Notes under the pieces: model-generated
Database searches by the model: none
What the model saw: the letters and a program-made list of their open reading frames with translations, nothing else
What the model was told of the DNA's origin: nothing
Assembly (NCBI RefSeq): GCF_029203305.1
Contig: NC_089465.1
Coordinates: 620,001 to 684,000 of the forward strand
Length of the DNA: 64,000 nt
Reading direction: 5' to 3'
From: Yamadazyma tenuis
Taxonomy: Eukaryota; Ascomycota; Pichiomycetes; Serinales; Debaryomycetaceae
Shown here: positions 41,442 to 50,095 of the stretch, in pieces
Layout: each line of letters opens with the position of its first letter
How positions within the stretch are numbered: the first letter of the stretch is position 1
Translations under genes and position numbers: made by a program

Positions 41442-43037
41442 CTAATGGACAAAGCGGAAGTCTAAACGCTTCATTCCCTGATCTTTAGTGGTTCTTAAGT
41501 ACTCTTCCTGTTCGTTCTTGCTCAATTGCTGCCATTTTTTCTCTTTCTGCTGGTTCCGCTGGATATAGTAGAACTTGGAGAAGAACGCAAATGCGATGTT
41601 AAAACAACAGATTCCCAATATAGTGGCATTTCCCTTGGTATAGTTGGGCAGATCCGATGACTTGTACAACTGTGTGGCTATGATACTTCCCACTTGGTAG
41701 CACATGTTATAGAGGGATGTTCCCACTGCGCGGGCCCGTACCGTATTGGAGTATTGCGAAACATTGGCTGCAAGAATTGCATGAGTATAGGGCTGAGCCA
41801 AGATTCCAATCAACAACACGTACTTCACCCAGTGACTAGTAGTGACTGGAAGCACCACAAGTGCCAATATAAATGGGAAAATGAAAATGTTGGACAAACC
41901 GATACAGATGCTCTTCTCCTTGATATAATGGCTGAAGAGCACCACTAGTGGTAAATTAACTAAGAACCAGAATTGGCCAGGAATAACCAAGATATTCGAC
42001 ATAAACGTGGAGTATCCCATTTGCTTTAATATCAAAGACATATAATTAGTCACTGGTTGAAAAGGGATGAACGCCATGATCCCTTGAATAAACAATGGCC
42101 ATAAATCGTAGTCTTTCAAAGTCCTAAAGAGACTCACGAAGTCAACCCCTTGTCTGTTGTTCATATCACCTTTCAGTGGGTCATCTCGTAAAACACGGTT
42201 CACAAGGATCTTGACTTCCCGCTCGTTAAACCAAGGTTTGGTTTTGAAGATTTTATTTTCGGTTTGTGTGGGCCCAGCCCTGTAAAAATACCAACTTGCA
42301 ATTCCAATTGCCAAAGTAATGAACCCTTCTATTAAGAACAAATATCTCCATCCAGCAAGGCCATGGATTCCTCTCATTTCAATAATTCCTGAGGCTAAAA
42401 GAGACCCGAGAATTTGAAATAATGGGATAGCTGTCCAGAAGATTGCCAACCTAATAGGAAGCTCTGTCGACGTATAATAGTACGACAAGTACAAAATATT
42501 GTCGGGAATAAAACCGCCTTGACTGACACCAATAAGGACTCTGAATGCAATGAATGCCCCCTTGTTTTTGATAGCAGTTTGGCAAATACACAAAATAGAC
42601 CATAAGACCATTTGCGCTGGGATGATGATTTCGCAACCAAATCGTTTAGAAAGTAAATTTCCTGGTAATTCGGCACATAAAAATGCCACGAGGTTCATTG
42701 CTTGTCCTAAGTTGTAGTCGTCTGTTGTCATGCCCAAATCATCCAAAAAGTTGTCAGCAACAGCTCTTGTAACATTTCTTCTAACCAAGTCTAAGGAACA
42801 AAACAGGAAGAAAACCCAAAGAAACACCTTTAAATCTAAAGCCCTAACAAGTTTCTTCTCTTCATTCTTTGTCCAGACCATTTCTGGGTCAAAAAAAGGT
42901 GCCCCCTCATAGTTGCAGGATTCGTATTTAAGTCTCCAATACTCTGCAACAGCTGGATCTTTGAACACTCCCAATTCGCTACTTGCGGCGCTTTCTAAAC
43001 TTTCTATAGTGTGTGAGTCCTTTTCTGTAGATTTCAT
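41442..43037 (-). CDS. SOA1: MFS anion transporter, Dal5/Soa1 family (sulfonate and sulfur-anion permease)
   Basis: 531 residues with about 12 hydrophobic segments. Opening WTKNEEKKLVRALDLKVFLWVF, then RRNVTRAVADNFLDDLGMTTDDYNLGQ and LPGNLLSKRFG, are hallmarks of the allantoate permease (anion:cation symporter) family. The segment GGFIPDNILYLSYYYTSTEL and the tail TTKDQGMKRLDFRF agree, by recall, best with S. cerevisiae Soa1 (YIL166C), which imports sulfonates, sulfite and thiosulfate. Second best would be the Yct1 cysteine transporter. It diverges from the DHA2-type gene over a 321-base promoter holding a triple AACCG repeat, 147 bases before this ATG. A TATA element (CCTATAAA) lies at 43083-43076. 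Confidence 0.8.
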   Translation of the reverse strand: MKSTEKDSHTIESLESAASSELGVFKDPAVAEYWRLKYESCNYEGAPFFDPEMVWTKNEEKKLVRALDLKVFLWVFFLFCSLDLVRRNVTRAVADNFLDDLGMTTDDYNLGQAMNLVAFLCAELPGNLLSKRFGCEIIIPAQMVLWSILCICQTAIKNKGAFIAFRVLIGVSQGGFIPDNILYLSYYYTSTELPIRLAIFWTAIPLFQILGSLLASGIIEMRGIHGLAGWRYLFLIEGFITLAIGIASWYFYRAGPTQTENKIFKTKPWFNEREVKILVNRVLRDDPLKGDMNNRQGVDFVSLFRTLKDYDLWPLFIQGIMAFIPFQPVTNYMSLILKQMGYSTFMSNILVIPGQFWFLVNLPLVVLFSHYIKEKSICIGLSNIFIFPFILALVVLPVTTSHWVKYVLLIGILAQPYTHAILAANVSQYSNTVRARAVGTSLYNMCYQVGSIIATQLYKSSDLPNYTKGNATILGICCFNIAFAFFSKFYYIQRNQQKEKKWQQLSKNEQEEYLRTTKDQGMKRLDFRFVH

Positions 43038-43183
43038 TGTGATAATCTTGAAACCAAGGACTATATTCGCCCTAATTTATAGGCGATCTCCAATTGTGGT
43101 TGAAGACTGTTCTCTTTGCATCTTAATCATACCCTCATGTTTATGATTTTTAGTTTAGGGAAAAATGAGATTAGCTAAAAGCG

Positions 43184-43198
43184 AACCGAACCGAACCG
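43184..43198. promoter_or_regulatory. Tandem AACCG x3 (CGGTT direct repeats)
   Basis: AACCG at 43184, 43189 and 43194, preceded by CG and followed by AT. On the minus strand this is a set of CGG triplets every five bases. It lies about midway between two divergent transporter starts (147 and 161 bases). Confidence 0.75.
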
Positions 43199-43229
43199 AT
43201 ACCACACCTTTTTGATAAATTTCTCTAAT

Positions 43230-43290
43230 CCCAGGGCCCATCGCCCATCGCCCAGGGCCCATCGCCCATCGCCCATCGCCCATCGCCCAT
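43230..43290 (+). repeat. Tandem heptamer array (CCCATCG)n
   Basis: Eight full heptamers and a partial ninth: CCCAGGG, two CCCATCG, CCCAGGG, four CCCATCG, then CCCAT. The order gives a 21-base higher unit (CCCAGGG plus two CCCATCG) repeated once before the array becomes uniform. It lies 70 bases upstream of the DHA2-type transporter ATG. Replication slippage can explain the growth, and length is likely to vary between strains. Confidence 0.9.
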
Positions 43291-43358
43291 ATGCTTATCA
43301 AGACATCAACGTTTATATTTCATGAATGTTGAAAGTCAACTGTTTACATCTTTGAATT

Positions 43359-44987
43359 ATGAGAGAAACAGAACCACTTATTTCTGAATCCACATTCTTT
43401 GAAGACCGTTCGGGTGTGGTCCTGACTGATGAAGGTAAACAGAGTGAACACTTCTTTTCAGATGCTCCAAACTTCTTTTGGATAGAAACATCCTTGCTTA
43501 TCAATGTGTTCTTGTCTGGTTTCGATGGTACAGTTACCGCATCCACATACTCTATGATTGGGAATGAGTTCAAGGCACTTTCAATAGCTCCGTGGATCAC
43601 ATCGTCTTACTTGATCAGTTCCACTGCTTTTCAGCCACTATATGGGTCTTTGTCAGATATCTTTGGCAGAAGAATCTGTATCTGTTTTGCACTTTTCGTG
43701 TTTGGTATTGGCTGTTATGGTTGTTTTTTGAGTACAAGTATGGAATATCTTATTGCAATGAGAGCATTGACGGGTATTGGAGGTGGAGGACTTATGTGCC
43801 TTTCTACCATTACAAATTCGGATATTATATACTCTTCTAAAAGAGGATTATTTCAAGCCATTCAAAACTTGTTATTAGGGACTGGATCTGTGTGTGGAGC
43901 ATCCTTTGGAGGTGTTTTGGCAAGCTGGTTAGGATGGAGATGGTGTTTCGCCATTCAGGTTTTCCCTTCAGTATTCAGTTTCATCGTGGCTATGAGTTTT
44001 ATTTCCAATGAAACGGAAATGTCCCTTGTTGGTGATTACAGTGGACGCTACACGAGAATAGACATCAAAGGCTCTGCTACTTTAGTAATAAGTTTGACCA
44101 GCCAACTCTTAGTTTTGTCTCTAGGAGGCAATGAATTATTATGGACAGACTGGAGAATCGGCCTATTGATTGTTGTTTCTATTTGGACTACCAAAGTGTT
44201 TTTTCAGCACGAATCCACTACAACTGCAATTCCAATTATTCCTGTCAACGACTATAAAAGCAGGTTTGTGGCTATCAACATCCTCTTGAACTTCTGTGTC
44301 GGTCTTTCTAGCTACGCCTACCTTTTTATCTTGCCGTTGCTATTTCAAATCAATCTTGGTGACTCATTGTCAGAAGCAGGATTCCGATTGTCTATCCCAG
44401 CACTTGCAACTCCAATTGGAGGTTTAACAGCTGGAATTCTCATGTCTAAGTCTAAAGAATTTGCCAGAATTGCTCTCTTTGGGACAATTCTCATGGCTCT
44501 TGGAAACATCCTTGCTATGTTTATCTCATACCGAACCGCAAACTGGCTAATCGACTTATACTTGTCTCCAACTAACTTTGGCCAGGGATTAGCTAACCCA
44601 AGTTTATTGTTCCTCTTCATTTATTACTTTGACTCTGCCAAGCAAGCAGCTTCAACATCCACCGTTTATTTGATGAGGAATATCGGTGGGGTTTGGGGTG
44701 TGACCTATATCTCCATTATTACACAGCTGACATTGAAGAGGAATTTGAGAGCACATCTTTCAAATTTGCAGCAATTGTCAAAAGAACAAATAGAACAGAT
44801 TCTTCAGACCATTTTAAAGTCAATCGATATTTTGGACTCCATGGATCCAGAAGTGAAAGCAGTGGTAGTTAAGGACTATACATTTGCTATCAGATTGGCT
44901 CAGCTGGTATCTAGTGCCTGTTGTATAATTGCTCTTGTGTGCGCGTACATAAGTAGAAATACTCAGTCCCACAGTTTTCTTGAATAA
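43359..44987 (+). CDS. MFS transporter, DHA2/Vba type (14 TM)
   Basis: 542 residues. A hydrophilic N-terminus with an acidic dileucine-like EPLI near the start is followed by about 14 hydrophobic segments. Motif A is YGSLSDIFGRR; motif C-like GTGSVCGASFGGVLASWLGWRWCF and the opening SGFDGTVTASTYSMIGNEF are typical of the DHA2 family, close to the vacuolar basic amino acid (Vba) and drug exporters. The substrate cannot be deduced. The dileucine could direct it to the vacuole, as in Vba proteins. It shares its promoter with the Soa1-like gene and precedes the arylsulfotransferase gene, so it may move the same substrate family or its products. Confidence 0.85.
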   Translation: MRETEPLISESTFFEDRSGVVLTDEGKQSEHFFSDAPNFFWIETSLLINVFLSGFDGTVTASTYSMIGNEFKALSIAPWITSSYLISSTAFQPLYGSLSDIFGRRICICFALFVFGIGCYGCFLSTSMEYLIAMRALTGIGGGGLMCLSTITNSDIIYSSKRGLFQAIQNLLLGTGSVCGASFGGVLASWLGWRWCFAIQVFPSVFSFIVAMSFISNETEMSLVGDYSGRYTRIDIKGSATLVISLTSQLLVLSLGGNELLWTDWRIGLLIVVSIWTTKVFFQHESTTTAIPIIPVNDYKSRFVAINILLNFCVGLSSYAYLFILPLLFQINLGDSLSEAGFRLSIPALATPIGGLTAGILMSKSKEFARIALFGTILMALGNILAMFISYRTANWLIDLYLSPTNFGQGLANPSLLFLFIYYFDSAKQAASTSTVYLMRNIGGVWGVTYISIITQLTLKRNLRAHLSNLQQLSKEQIEQILQTILKSIDILDSMDPEVKAVVVKDYTFAIRLAQLVSSACCIIALVCAYISRNTQSHSFLE

Positions 44988-45489
44988 AATATACGAGAAC
45001 CTGTATTTGATTGTATTTGTATATTACTAAGAGAGATGCACAGTTCACCCATATTAAAAGTTGTCTGGACCCGGACAACTCTGGATGAACCACCACCGAT
45101 ATTCTTCTCTTATACTAAAGCCATCAGTTAAATAAACAAAGTCGAAGAGTATACAAAAAAAGATAACTCCGAGTTTGGACTAGTGCCTTATAATCAAAAA
45201 TATATTTAATTCGCACTAACTTAAGGAATGCACCCATTGATTTTTCTCTGTGGTTCAAAGAGGGCATTAACTGTGGCAGTACCCATTCACTAGACGAAGG
45301 CAACCGATTGGTTCAATTCCGATAAAGTCTTCAGTTCCCGTATAATTAGATTGTCTTACTCCGGAAAATGAGGTGGCTCACCCAAACCGAACCGAACCGA
45401 ACCGGACCATATTATCCACCACAACTCCGATTGCAAGATATATAAAATGTCATCTTACCGGTTATTGAGTAGATTTATAATCTAGAATC
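44988..45489 (+). promoter_or_regulatory. Promoter of the arylsulfotransferase gene with AACCG x4
   Basis: 502 bases. Four tandem AACCG units at 45385-45404 run into GGACC, 86 bases upstream of the ATG and 35 bases upstream of a TATA box (TATATAAAA, 45439-45447). A single AACCG lies at 45302-45306. The arrangement of tandem CGG-type sites just upstream of a strong TATA suggests inducible control. A B-box-like GGTTCAATTCC at about 45310 lacks the rest of a tRNA. Confidence 0.65.
45385..45404. promoter_or_regulatory. Tandem AACCG x4 upstream of the arylsulfotransferase gene
   Basis: AACCG at 45385, 45390, 45395 and 45400, running into GGACC. Same unit and period as the run at 43184-43198, 35 bases upstream of the TATA box. 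Confidence 0.75.
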
Positions 45490-47142
45490 ATGTTTGCAGG
45501 CTCATTATTGCTCTCATCCCTTTTCTACTTTTGTTTTGTCAATGGCGATTGGCAATATAGATCAAGACCAGATTTGTCTCCCCCACGATTGAACATCACC
45601 ATTCCTGCCAAGGGAACTTCCGATGGCTACTTATTTGTTGCACCCTTCAGTGGATTTCCTGAGGTTGGAAACTCCCACGGCCCAAGACAAGCTGCCCCTT
45701 ACATTTTTAATGACAAAGGTGAACTTGTTTGGTCCGGCTTCAGCTATTACTCTATCTGGGCAACCAATTTCCAAGCAGGCAAGGTCAATGGAAAAGACAT
45801 TTTATTTTCCTTTGAAGGTTCCCACAATCCAGGATATGGCCATGGTCATGGACACATCACATTATTAGACCAAAACTATGAAACAGTTAAGGAATTGAGA
45901 GCTGGTAATCACAAGATTATCGATAAGCACGAATTCCATATTATTGACGGGAAAACTGGATTAGTACAAATATACCAGCCAACACCCTATGATTTGAGCA
46001 AGTGGGCCAGCTCAAAGGAACAACAATGGATTGTAAATGCCATTTTTCAAGAGTTAGATATCGAAACCGGGGATGTTTTATTTGAATGGTCATCTTTGGA
46101 TCACATTTCTCCAGACGAGTCTGTTCTCCCTGTTGATGAAGGACAAGCCGGTGCTGGATTTAACTCAAGTGATGCTTGGGACTACTTTCATATCAACTCA
46201 GTCGATAAGGATGCCAATGGAGACTACCTTCTTTCAGCAAGAGATGCAGCTTCTGTCTATAAAGTGGACGGAAAAACCGGTGAAATCATTTGGAAACTTG
46301 GAGGTTTACCAGGTATAACCACGTCAGATTTCCAACTGGAAGGAGGTTTCAACTTTTCTTTCCAGCATCATGCCAGGTACTTGTACACTTCTCCAGACTC
46401 CAAAAAGCAGATTATCTCTTTGTACGATAATTCCGCCCATGGAACTGAAAATAAAGATGGAAAAGAAGTCCACTACAATACCCATTCCAGTGGTAAAATT
46501 ATTGAAGTTGATACTTCTACTTGGACAGCAAAACTTCTTTTTAATGGTGTTCCTCCGGATGGTCTTCTTTCTAAGTCTCAGGGATCAACTCAGGTTTTAC
46601 CAAATGGAAATGTCCTAGTAAACTGGGGCTCTGAAGGTGCTGTGACTGAATTCGATGCTAACGAGAAGCCTATTTTCCACGCTTATATGGATTCTGGGGA
46701 CTTGGGAGTTAAAGTGGAAAATTATCGTGCTTTCAAGTACAATTGGACTGGAATTCCCAATGAAGAAATCGCTTTGTATAGTGAGCACAACGAAGATAGA
46801 ACTACCACTTTGTATGTGAGTTGGAACGGAGACACCCAGACCAAGACTTGGAAATTCTACACTATTGGTGACAACAATCTGAAGGAGTACATAGGAAAGA
46901 CGGAAAAGTCAGGGTTTGAAACCGTCTTTACAATTTCGGAAAAAATCACTAAGCAGGTAATCGTTGAGGCTTATGGTGCTTCTGGGGAGGCATTAGCATC
47001 CTCCAGCAAGGTCACATCAGTTCAAGCAATCAAGCCATATGACTCAGACGAAAAGATTATTTCTCAAGGACATGAATTCAAAGGCAAGTTACAAAGCTTT
47101 CAGTCGTACTTTGATTGGAAAAAAGAATTTACAAACATTTAA
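45490..47142 (+). CDS. Secreted arylsulfotransferase-family protein
   Basis: 550 residues. Signal peptide MFAGSLLLSSLFYFCFVNG, probable cleavage after about residue 19. The mature part is a beta-propeller-like arylsulfotransferase (Arylsulfotran_2, PF14269). Visible blocks are GPRQAAPYIFNDKGELVWSG, GYGHGHGHITLLDQNYE, KHEFHIIDGKTGLV, DYFHINSVDKDANGDYLLSARD, GEIIWKLGG, FSFQHHARYLY and QVLPNGNVLVNWGS. Bacterial ASST moves sulfate between phenols through a His intermediate; here His pairs lie in HEFH, DYFHIN and FQHHARY. Several N-glycosylation sequons fit secretion. The family is common in filamentous fungi and, to my knowledge, sparse in budding yeasts. The fungal reaction is unproven, so sulfotransferase activity is inferred from family only. 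Confidence 0.85.
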   Translation: MFAGSLLLSSLFYFCFVNGDWQYRSRPDLSPPRLNITIPAKGTSDGYLFVAPFSGFPEVGNSHGPRQAAPYIFNDKGELVWSGFSYYSIWATNFQAGKVNGKDILFSFEGSHNPGYGHGHGHITLLDQNYETVKELRAGNHKIIDKHEFHIIDGKTGLVQIYQPTPYDLSKWASSKEQQWIVNAIFQELDIETGDVLFEWSSLDHISPDESVLPVDEGQAGAGFNSSDAWDYFHINSVDKDANGDYLLSARDAASVYKVDGKTGEIIWKLGGLPGITTSDFQLEGGFNFSFQHHARYLYTSPDSKKQIISLYDNSAHGTENKDGKEVHYNTHSSGKIIEVDTSTWTAKLLFNGVPPDGLLSKSQGSTQVLPNGNVLVNWGSEGAVTEFDANEKPIFHAYMDSGDLGVKVENYRAFKYNWTGIPNEEIALYSEHNEDRTTTLYVSWNGDTQTKTWKFYTIGDNNLKEYIGKTEKSGFETVFTISEKITKQVIVEAYGASGEALASSSKVTSVQAIKPYDSDEKIISQGHEFKGKLQSFQSYFDWKKEFTNI

Positions 47143-47168
47143 GTCTAAATAGGTTTATATTGATAATA

Positions 47169-49241
47169 TCAAGAATCATCACTACCATTCCATCCCGGGT
47201 AGATACTTAGAGAGTTTGTAGAAAACATGAATTGAGGTGGAGAAAGAAGCTCAATCACTCCAAAATCTCCTGATGACATTTCCTGACTATTCTCTTCGCT
47301 AACAGATGCTGGAGTGGAGTCCTTATTAAGTAGCCTCATAATCTCCATATCACTCTTGTCATGCTTCTTATGCGAAGTTTGTGGAACATAAACCTCTGCA
47401 ACTTCACCGCTTCCATAGTCTTGCATTGAATGCCTCAAGTAATCGGAATTGAACTCATCTGATCCATTGGCTGCAAGTTGACCAAATATAATACCAAGAT
47501 TCACCGATAATTTCTGCCATTTTCTTCCCAATTCCCACGTCTGTGTCCATTTGGTTAGACAGTCCATATTCTTTAGCGCAAGCTTCTTATACTTGAACTT
47601 CCAATCCCCTAAATCTGATCGAGTATTCACAACACCCAACTTTTCAACAGGAAGATGCTCCAATAAGATTTCATCGGGAAAAGCACAAAAGTAGAACGAG
47701 GTGACAGCACAGGTAAAGACCTCAAAACCTGTAAATGGGGCAATTACCATCATGTCTTTTGATCTCAATTCTTCCACCAACGAAGAAATCAGCTCCAAAG
47801 AGTCTAAAAGCTGAACCGTAAGGTCTTTCCACCACCCAGGAGGAAATGAGTCTGGATTACAAAAAAGGTACTCTCTGTTCAAGAAAATACGGCAGATGAA
47901 AAATAAGCCATGAAAGTATCCAAAGTGAGTGGCAGTTCCCAACTCCATATGCATTTTCAAGTTAAAACCCGAAAGCTGGAAATCAGGGGGAAGTAATACC
48001 GCCACTGAATCCAAATCTTGTCTTAGACAATGAAATACTGACTCAGATAACCAAGGCGACGACTTCTCATACTTTACACCAACTTCTCCAACCCATTTAG
48101 CAATTTTTGCCCAGATTTCAAAGACAACTATGGTAAACCCAATCATAGAAATGTTTCGGGAGTGACCCAGAGCACCTCCTTGCATAGACTTGGTCAATTC
48201 GTCGTACATTAGTGACGTATTGGGGTTTCCGAACAAGAAGTCATTCTCATTACTTGGAAGTTTCACTTTAATATCTTCTATTCTGATGGCAGGAGAGCGT
48301 TGTCTACCACTAGAGTTACATCTATCCATCATGTAAACCGACCAAATAGTTCGTCGTTTACTCTCAGTGACAATTTCCCCAAGGTTCTTATCATGTACGT
48401 CTTCGTCACAAATCGTGTTTTCATTTCCTAATCCCAACACTAAAGCCATTCTGGCAGCTATTCCAATGTAGAGGAAACTCCGAGAGTTGTTACCTTCACC
48501 CCATTCATGGCTACTCAATAACGTAAATGCTTGTATCCTCTGGACCGTAGGGCTATCAAAAACATCTTTCATGTACCTTCTAGCATGCCACCCGAAGTAT
48601 TTGGACGCATTTGAAGCTGACACCAAGTCAGTATCCAGCTTGATATAAGTTGAAAATTCTGAATCCAGTGTCAAAATATATGGTTCGAACGATTCAGGTG
48701 CCGTATCTTCCAGAAATTTGCCATATGCAAAAGATATACCGCTATGTAACCTAGCACAAAGGGCCAAAATAGATAGAAGCAAAACAGGATCAGGGTAACG
48801 CAAGCTGGTCGAGTAAGTCTCGGTAAAGAACTTGGAGTTATAGTCATCTATGTAAGTTGAAGGGTTAAACTCATCTGACTTCAAAAACTCAAGAAACGAA
48901 GGTCTGTGAATAAAGGGGAAAATCCCTTGATACTGGTTTGCAAAAAAGATTTCTACTAATTCCACCACAAATTCTTTCGTAGGAAGAATAGGAGATATGT
49001 GCTGTGGCGTGCTAGTTGGCTCAGGTCTATTTTGATTGACTTGAACCTGAAGAACACTTGCTATCTTCTTGTTAATGAGCCCCAGTTGCTGGGATATTTT
49101 GATTTCAGACTCACATTTCAAGGCCAATTCTTTACACCTTTTACAGGAGGGCAAGTTCTGTTGTCGAACACATCGTATTTTGCTTGCTCTGCAAGAAACA
49201 CAGGCTATAGGAGACCTATTGTATTTGGCATAAGGTCGCAT
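47169..49241 (-). CDS. Zn2Cys6 transcription factor, candidate cluster regulator
   Basis: 690 residues. The zinc cluster is at residues 14-43 with Cys 14, 17, 24, 33, 36 and 43 (CVSCRASKIRC ... CKRCKELALKC), spaced C-x2-C-x6-C-x8-C-x2-C-x6-C. The eight-residue loop is longer than usual but within family range. A fungal-specific regulatory domain spans about 90-560 (FPFIHRPSFLEFL ... DRCNSSGRQRSPAIRIEDIKVKLP). The acidic C-terminus with SEENSQEMSSGDFG may activate. It converges with the arylsulfotransferase gene, 26 bases apart. No named orthologue recognised. Tandem CGGTT sites in the two nearby transporter and enzyme promoters are the natural candidate targets; that link is inference. Confidence 0.85.
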   Translation of the reverse strand: MRPYAKYNRSPIACVSCRASKIRCVRQQNLPSCKRCKELALKCESEIKISQQLGLINKKIASVLQVQVNQNRPEPTSTPQHISPILPTKEFVVELVEIFFANQYQGIFPFIHRPSFLEFLKSDEFNPSTYIDDYNSKFFTETYSTSLRYPDPVLLLSILALCARLHSGISFAYGKFLEDTAPESFEPYILTLDSEFSTYIKLDTDLVSASNASKYFGWHARRYMKDVFDSPTVQRIQAFTLLSSHEWGEGNNSRSFLYIGIAARMALVLGLGNENTICDEDVHDKNLGEIVTESKRRTIWSVYMMDRCNSSGRQRSPAIRIEDIKVKLPSNENDFLFGNPNTSLMYDELTKSMQGGALGHSRNISMIGFTIVVFEIWAKIAKWVGEVGVKYEKSSPWLSESVFHCLRQDLDSVAVLLPPDFQLSGFNLKMHMELGTATHFGYFHGLFFICRIFLNREYLFCNPDSFPPGWWKDLTVQLLDSLELISSLVEELRSKDMMVIAPFTGFEVFTCAVTSFYFCAFPDEILLEHLPVEKLGVVNTRSDLGDWKFKYKKLALKNMDCLTKWTQTWELGRKWQKLSVNLGIIFGQLAANGSDEFNSDYLRHSMQDYGSGEVAEVYVPQTSHKKHDKSDMEIMRLLNKDSTPASVSEENSQEMSSGDFGVIELLSPPQFMFSTNSLSIYPGWNGSDDS

Positions 49242-49524
49242 TCAGGGGGATTTGAGTTTGAGATTAAGTTACAAAATGAGATCTTTTTGCAATCCACAAG
49301 GAGAGGAGGTGATTGCAAAAAGTGGAAACAATAAATAAGTGAAAGAAAAAGGGATAGGATTTCGTTAGATTTAGTATAAAAATGTGTTCATGCACTGTTA
49401 TGTTTCCGAGTCTGCGAGATTAGGTATGCAGCAATATCTTCAGCAGGAAACAATCATTTTAGCAGACGTTATTTCCCTATAATTAAAAGGCAAAGTGTAT
49501 CCTTTGTTCAATTTTATTATCAAG
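49242..49524. promoter_or_regulatory. Divergent promoter of the Zn2Cys6 gene and the first small PPxY gene
   Basis: 283 bases with a TATA element (TATAAAAA, 49375-49382) oriented toward the small gene. No tandem AACCG motif is present, so there is no sign here of direct autoregulation by the proposed sites. Confidence 0.4.
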
Positions 49525-49764
49525 ATGGACACAACTTTAGAAGTAAGCAAGAAACTACTGAGCATTAAAACATGTTTAATTATATTATGTGTTTTAGGAA
49601 CTCTAGCCTTTATACTAGTGTTTGTAAAACTTTGTTGTGTAGACGAGGCTGCCAGGCCCAAGGAACAAGATCGCCCAGCCCAGGGAAGAGGGCAAAACTC
49701 ACCTTCCAGTGGAACAGGTGGCACTCCTCCAGTTCCCTTTCCTCCTCCTTACACTCCAAACTAA
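49525..49764 (+). CDS. Small single-pass membrane protein with PPxY tail (first of tandem pair)
   Basis: 79 residues from the ATG at 49525; ten more upstream codons are open but begin with GTG. Layout: short N-terminus (MDTTLEVSKKLLSIKT), one membrane helix (about residues 17-36, CLIILCVLGTLAFILVFVKL), a juxtamembrane Cys pair (LCCVDE) suited to palmitoylation, then a Pro/Gly/Ser-rich tail ending PFPPPYTPN. PPPY is a PPxY motif, the ligand of WW domains of the ubiquitin ligase Rsp5. Size and layout resemble Rsp5 adaptors such as Rcr1/Rcr2, but I see no alignable identity. The gene is short, so coding status rests on the clear helix, the motif and the similar neighbour. Confidence 0.6.
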   Translation: MDTTLEVSKKLLSIKTCLIILCVLGTLAFILVFVKLCCVDEAARPKEQDRPAQGRGQNSPSSGTGGTPPVPFPPPYTPN

Positions 49765-50095
49765 ACAAAGCTATCGTGTTGAATACAGACATTCAAACTA
49801 TCTTTGTTGCAGGAGGAGAAGTACTTGAGTTTACGTATTTATGTATTTATCTTGCTCTTGAATAAATGTTTGGGTTGTGTCTTCCTTTTGTGAATGTAAC
49901 TGTTGGAGGGCAGAACAGTTTTGACTTTTGAGTATGCATACTATAACTAACCAAAAATCGTTCTGAATTAGGAAGCCGGAACAAATTACACGAATATATA
50001 AAGATGCAGACATTTCTGTGGAATACATAAACATGTTGCTATCTGCCTACAACGCTACAAAGATAGTCGAATTTAGTCTTAGGATAGCCACTGAT

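Larger units (their letters stand above)
43038..43358. promoter_or_regulatory. Shared divergent promoter with AACCG repeats and a heptamer array
   Basis: 321 bases between two divergent transporter genes. Three tandem AACCG units occupy 43184-43198, preceded by CG (minus strand: CGGTT repeats). These are direct CGG triplets at five-base steps, a usual kind of zinc-cluster target. Next to it is a tandem heptamer array at 43230-43290. The four AACCG units at 45385-45404 upstream of the arylsulfotransferase gene are the only other tandem run I found in the window. Confidence 0.65.

Noticed and set aside
45300..45330. tRNA-like T arm (GGTTCAATTCC with a 5-base stem)
   Set aside because: No A box, no matching acceptor 5' strand about 65 bases upstream, no anticodon arm.
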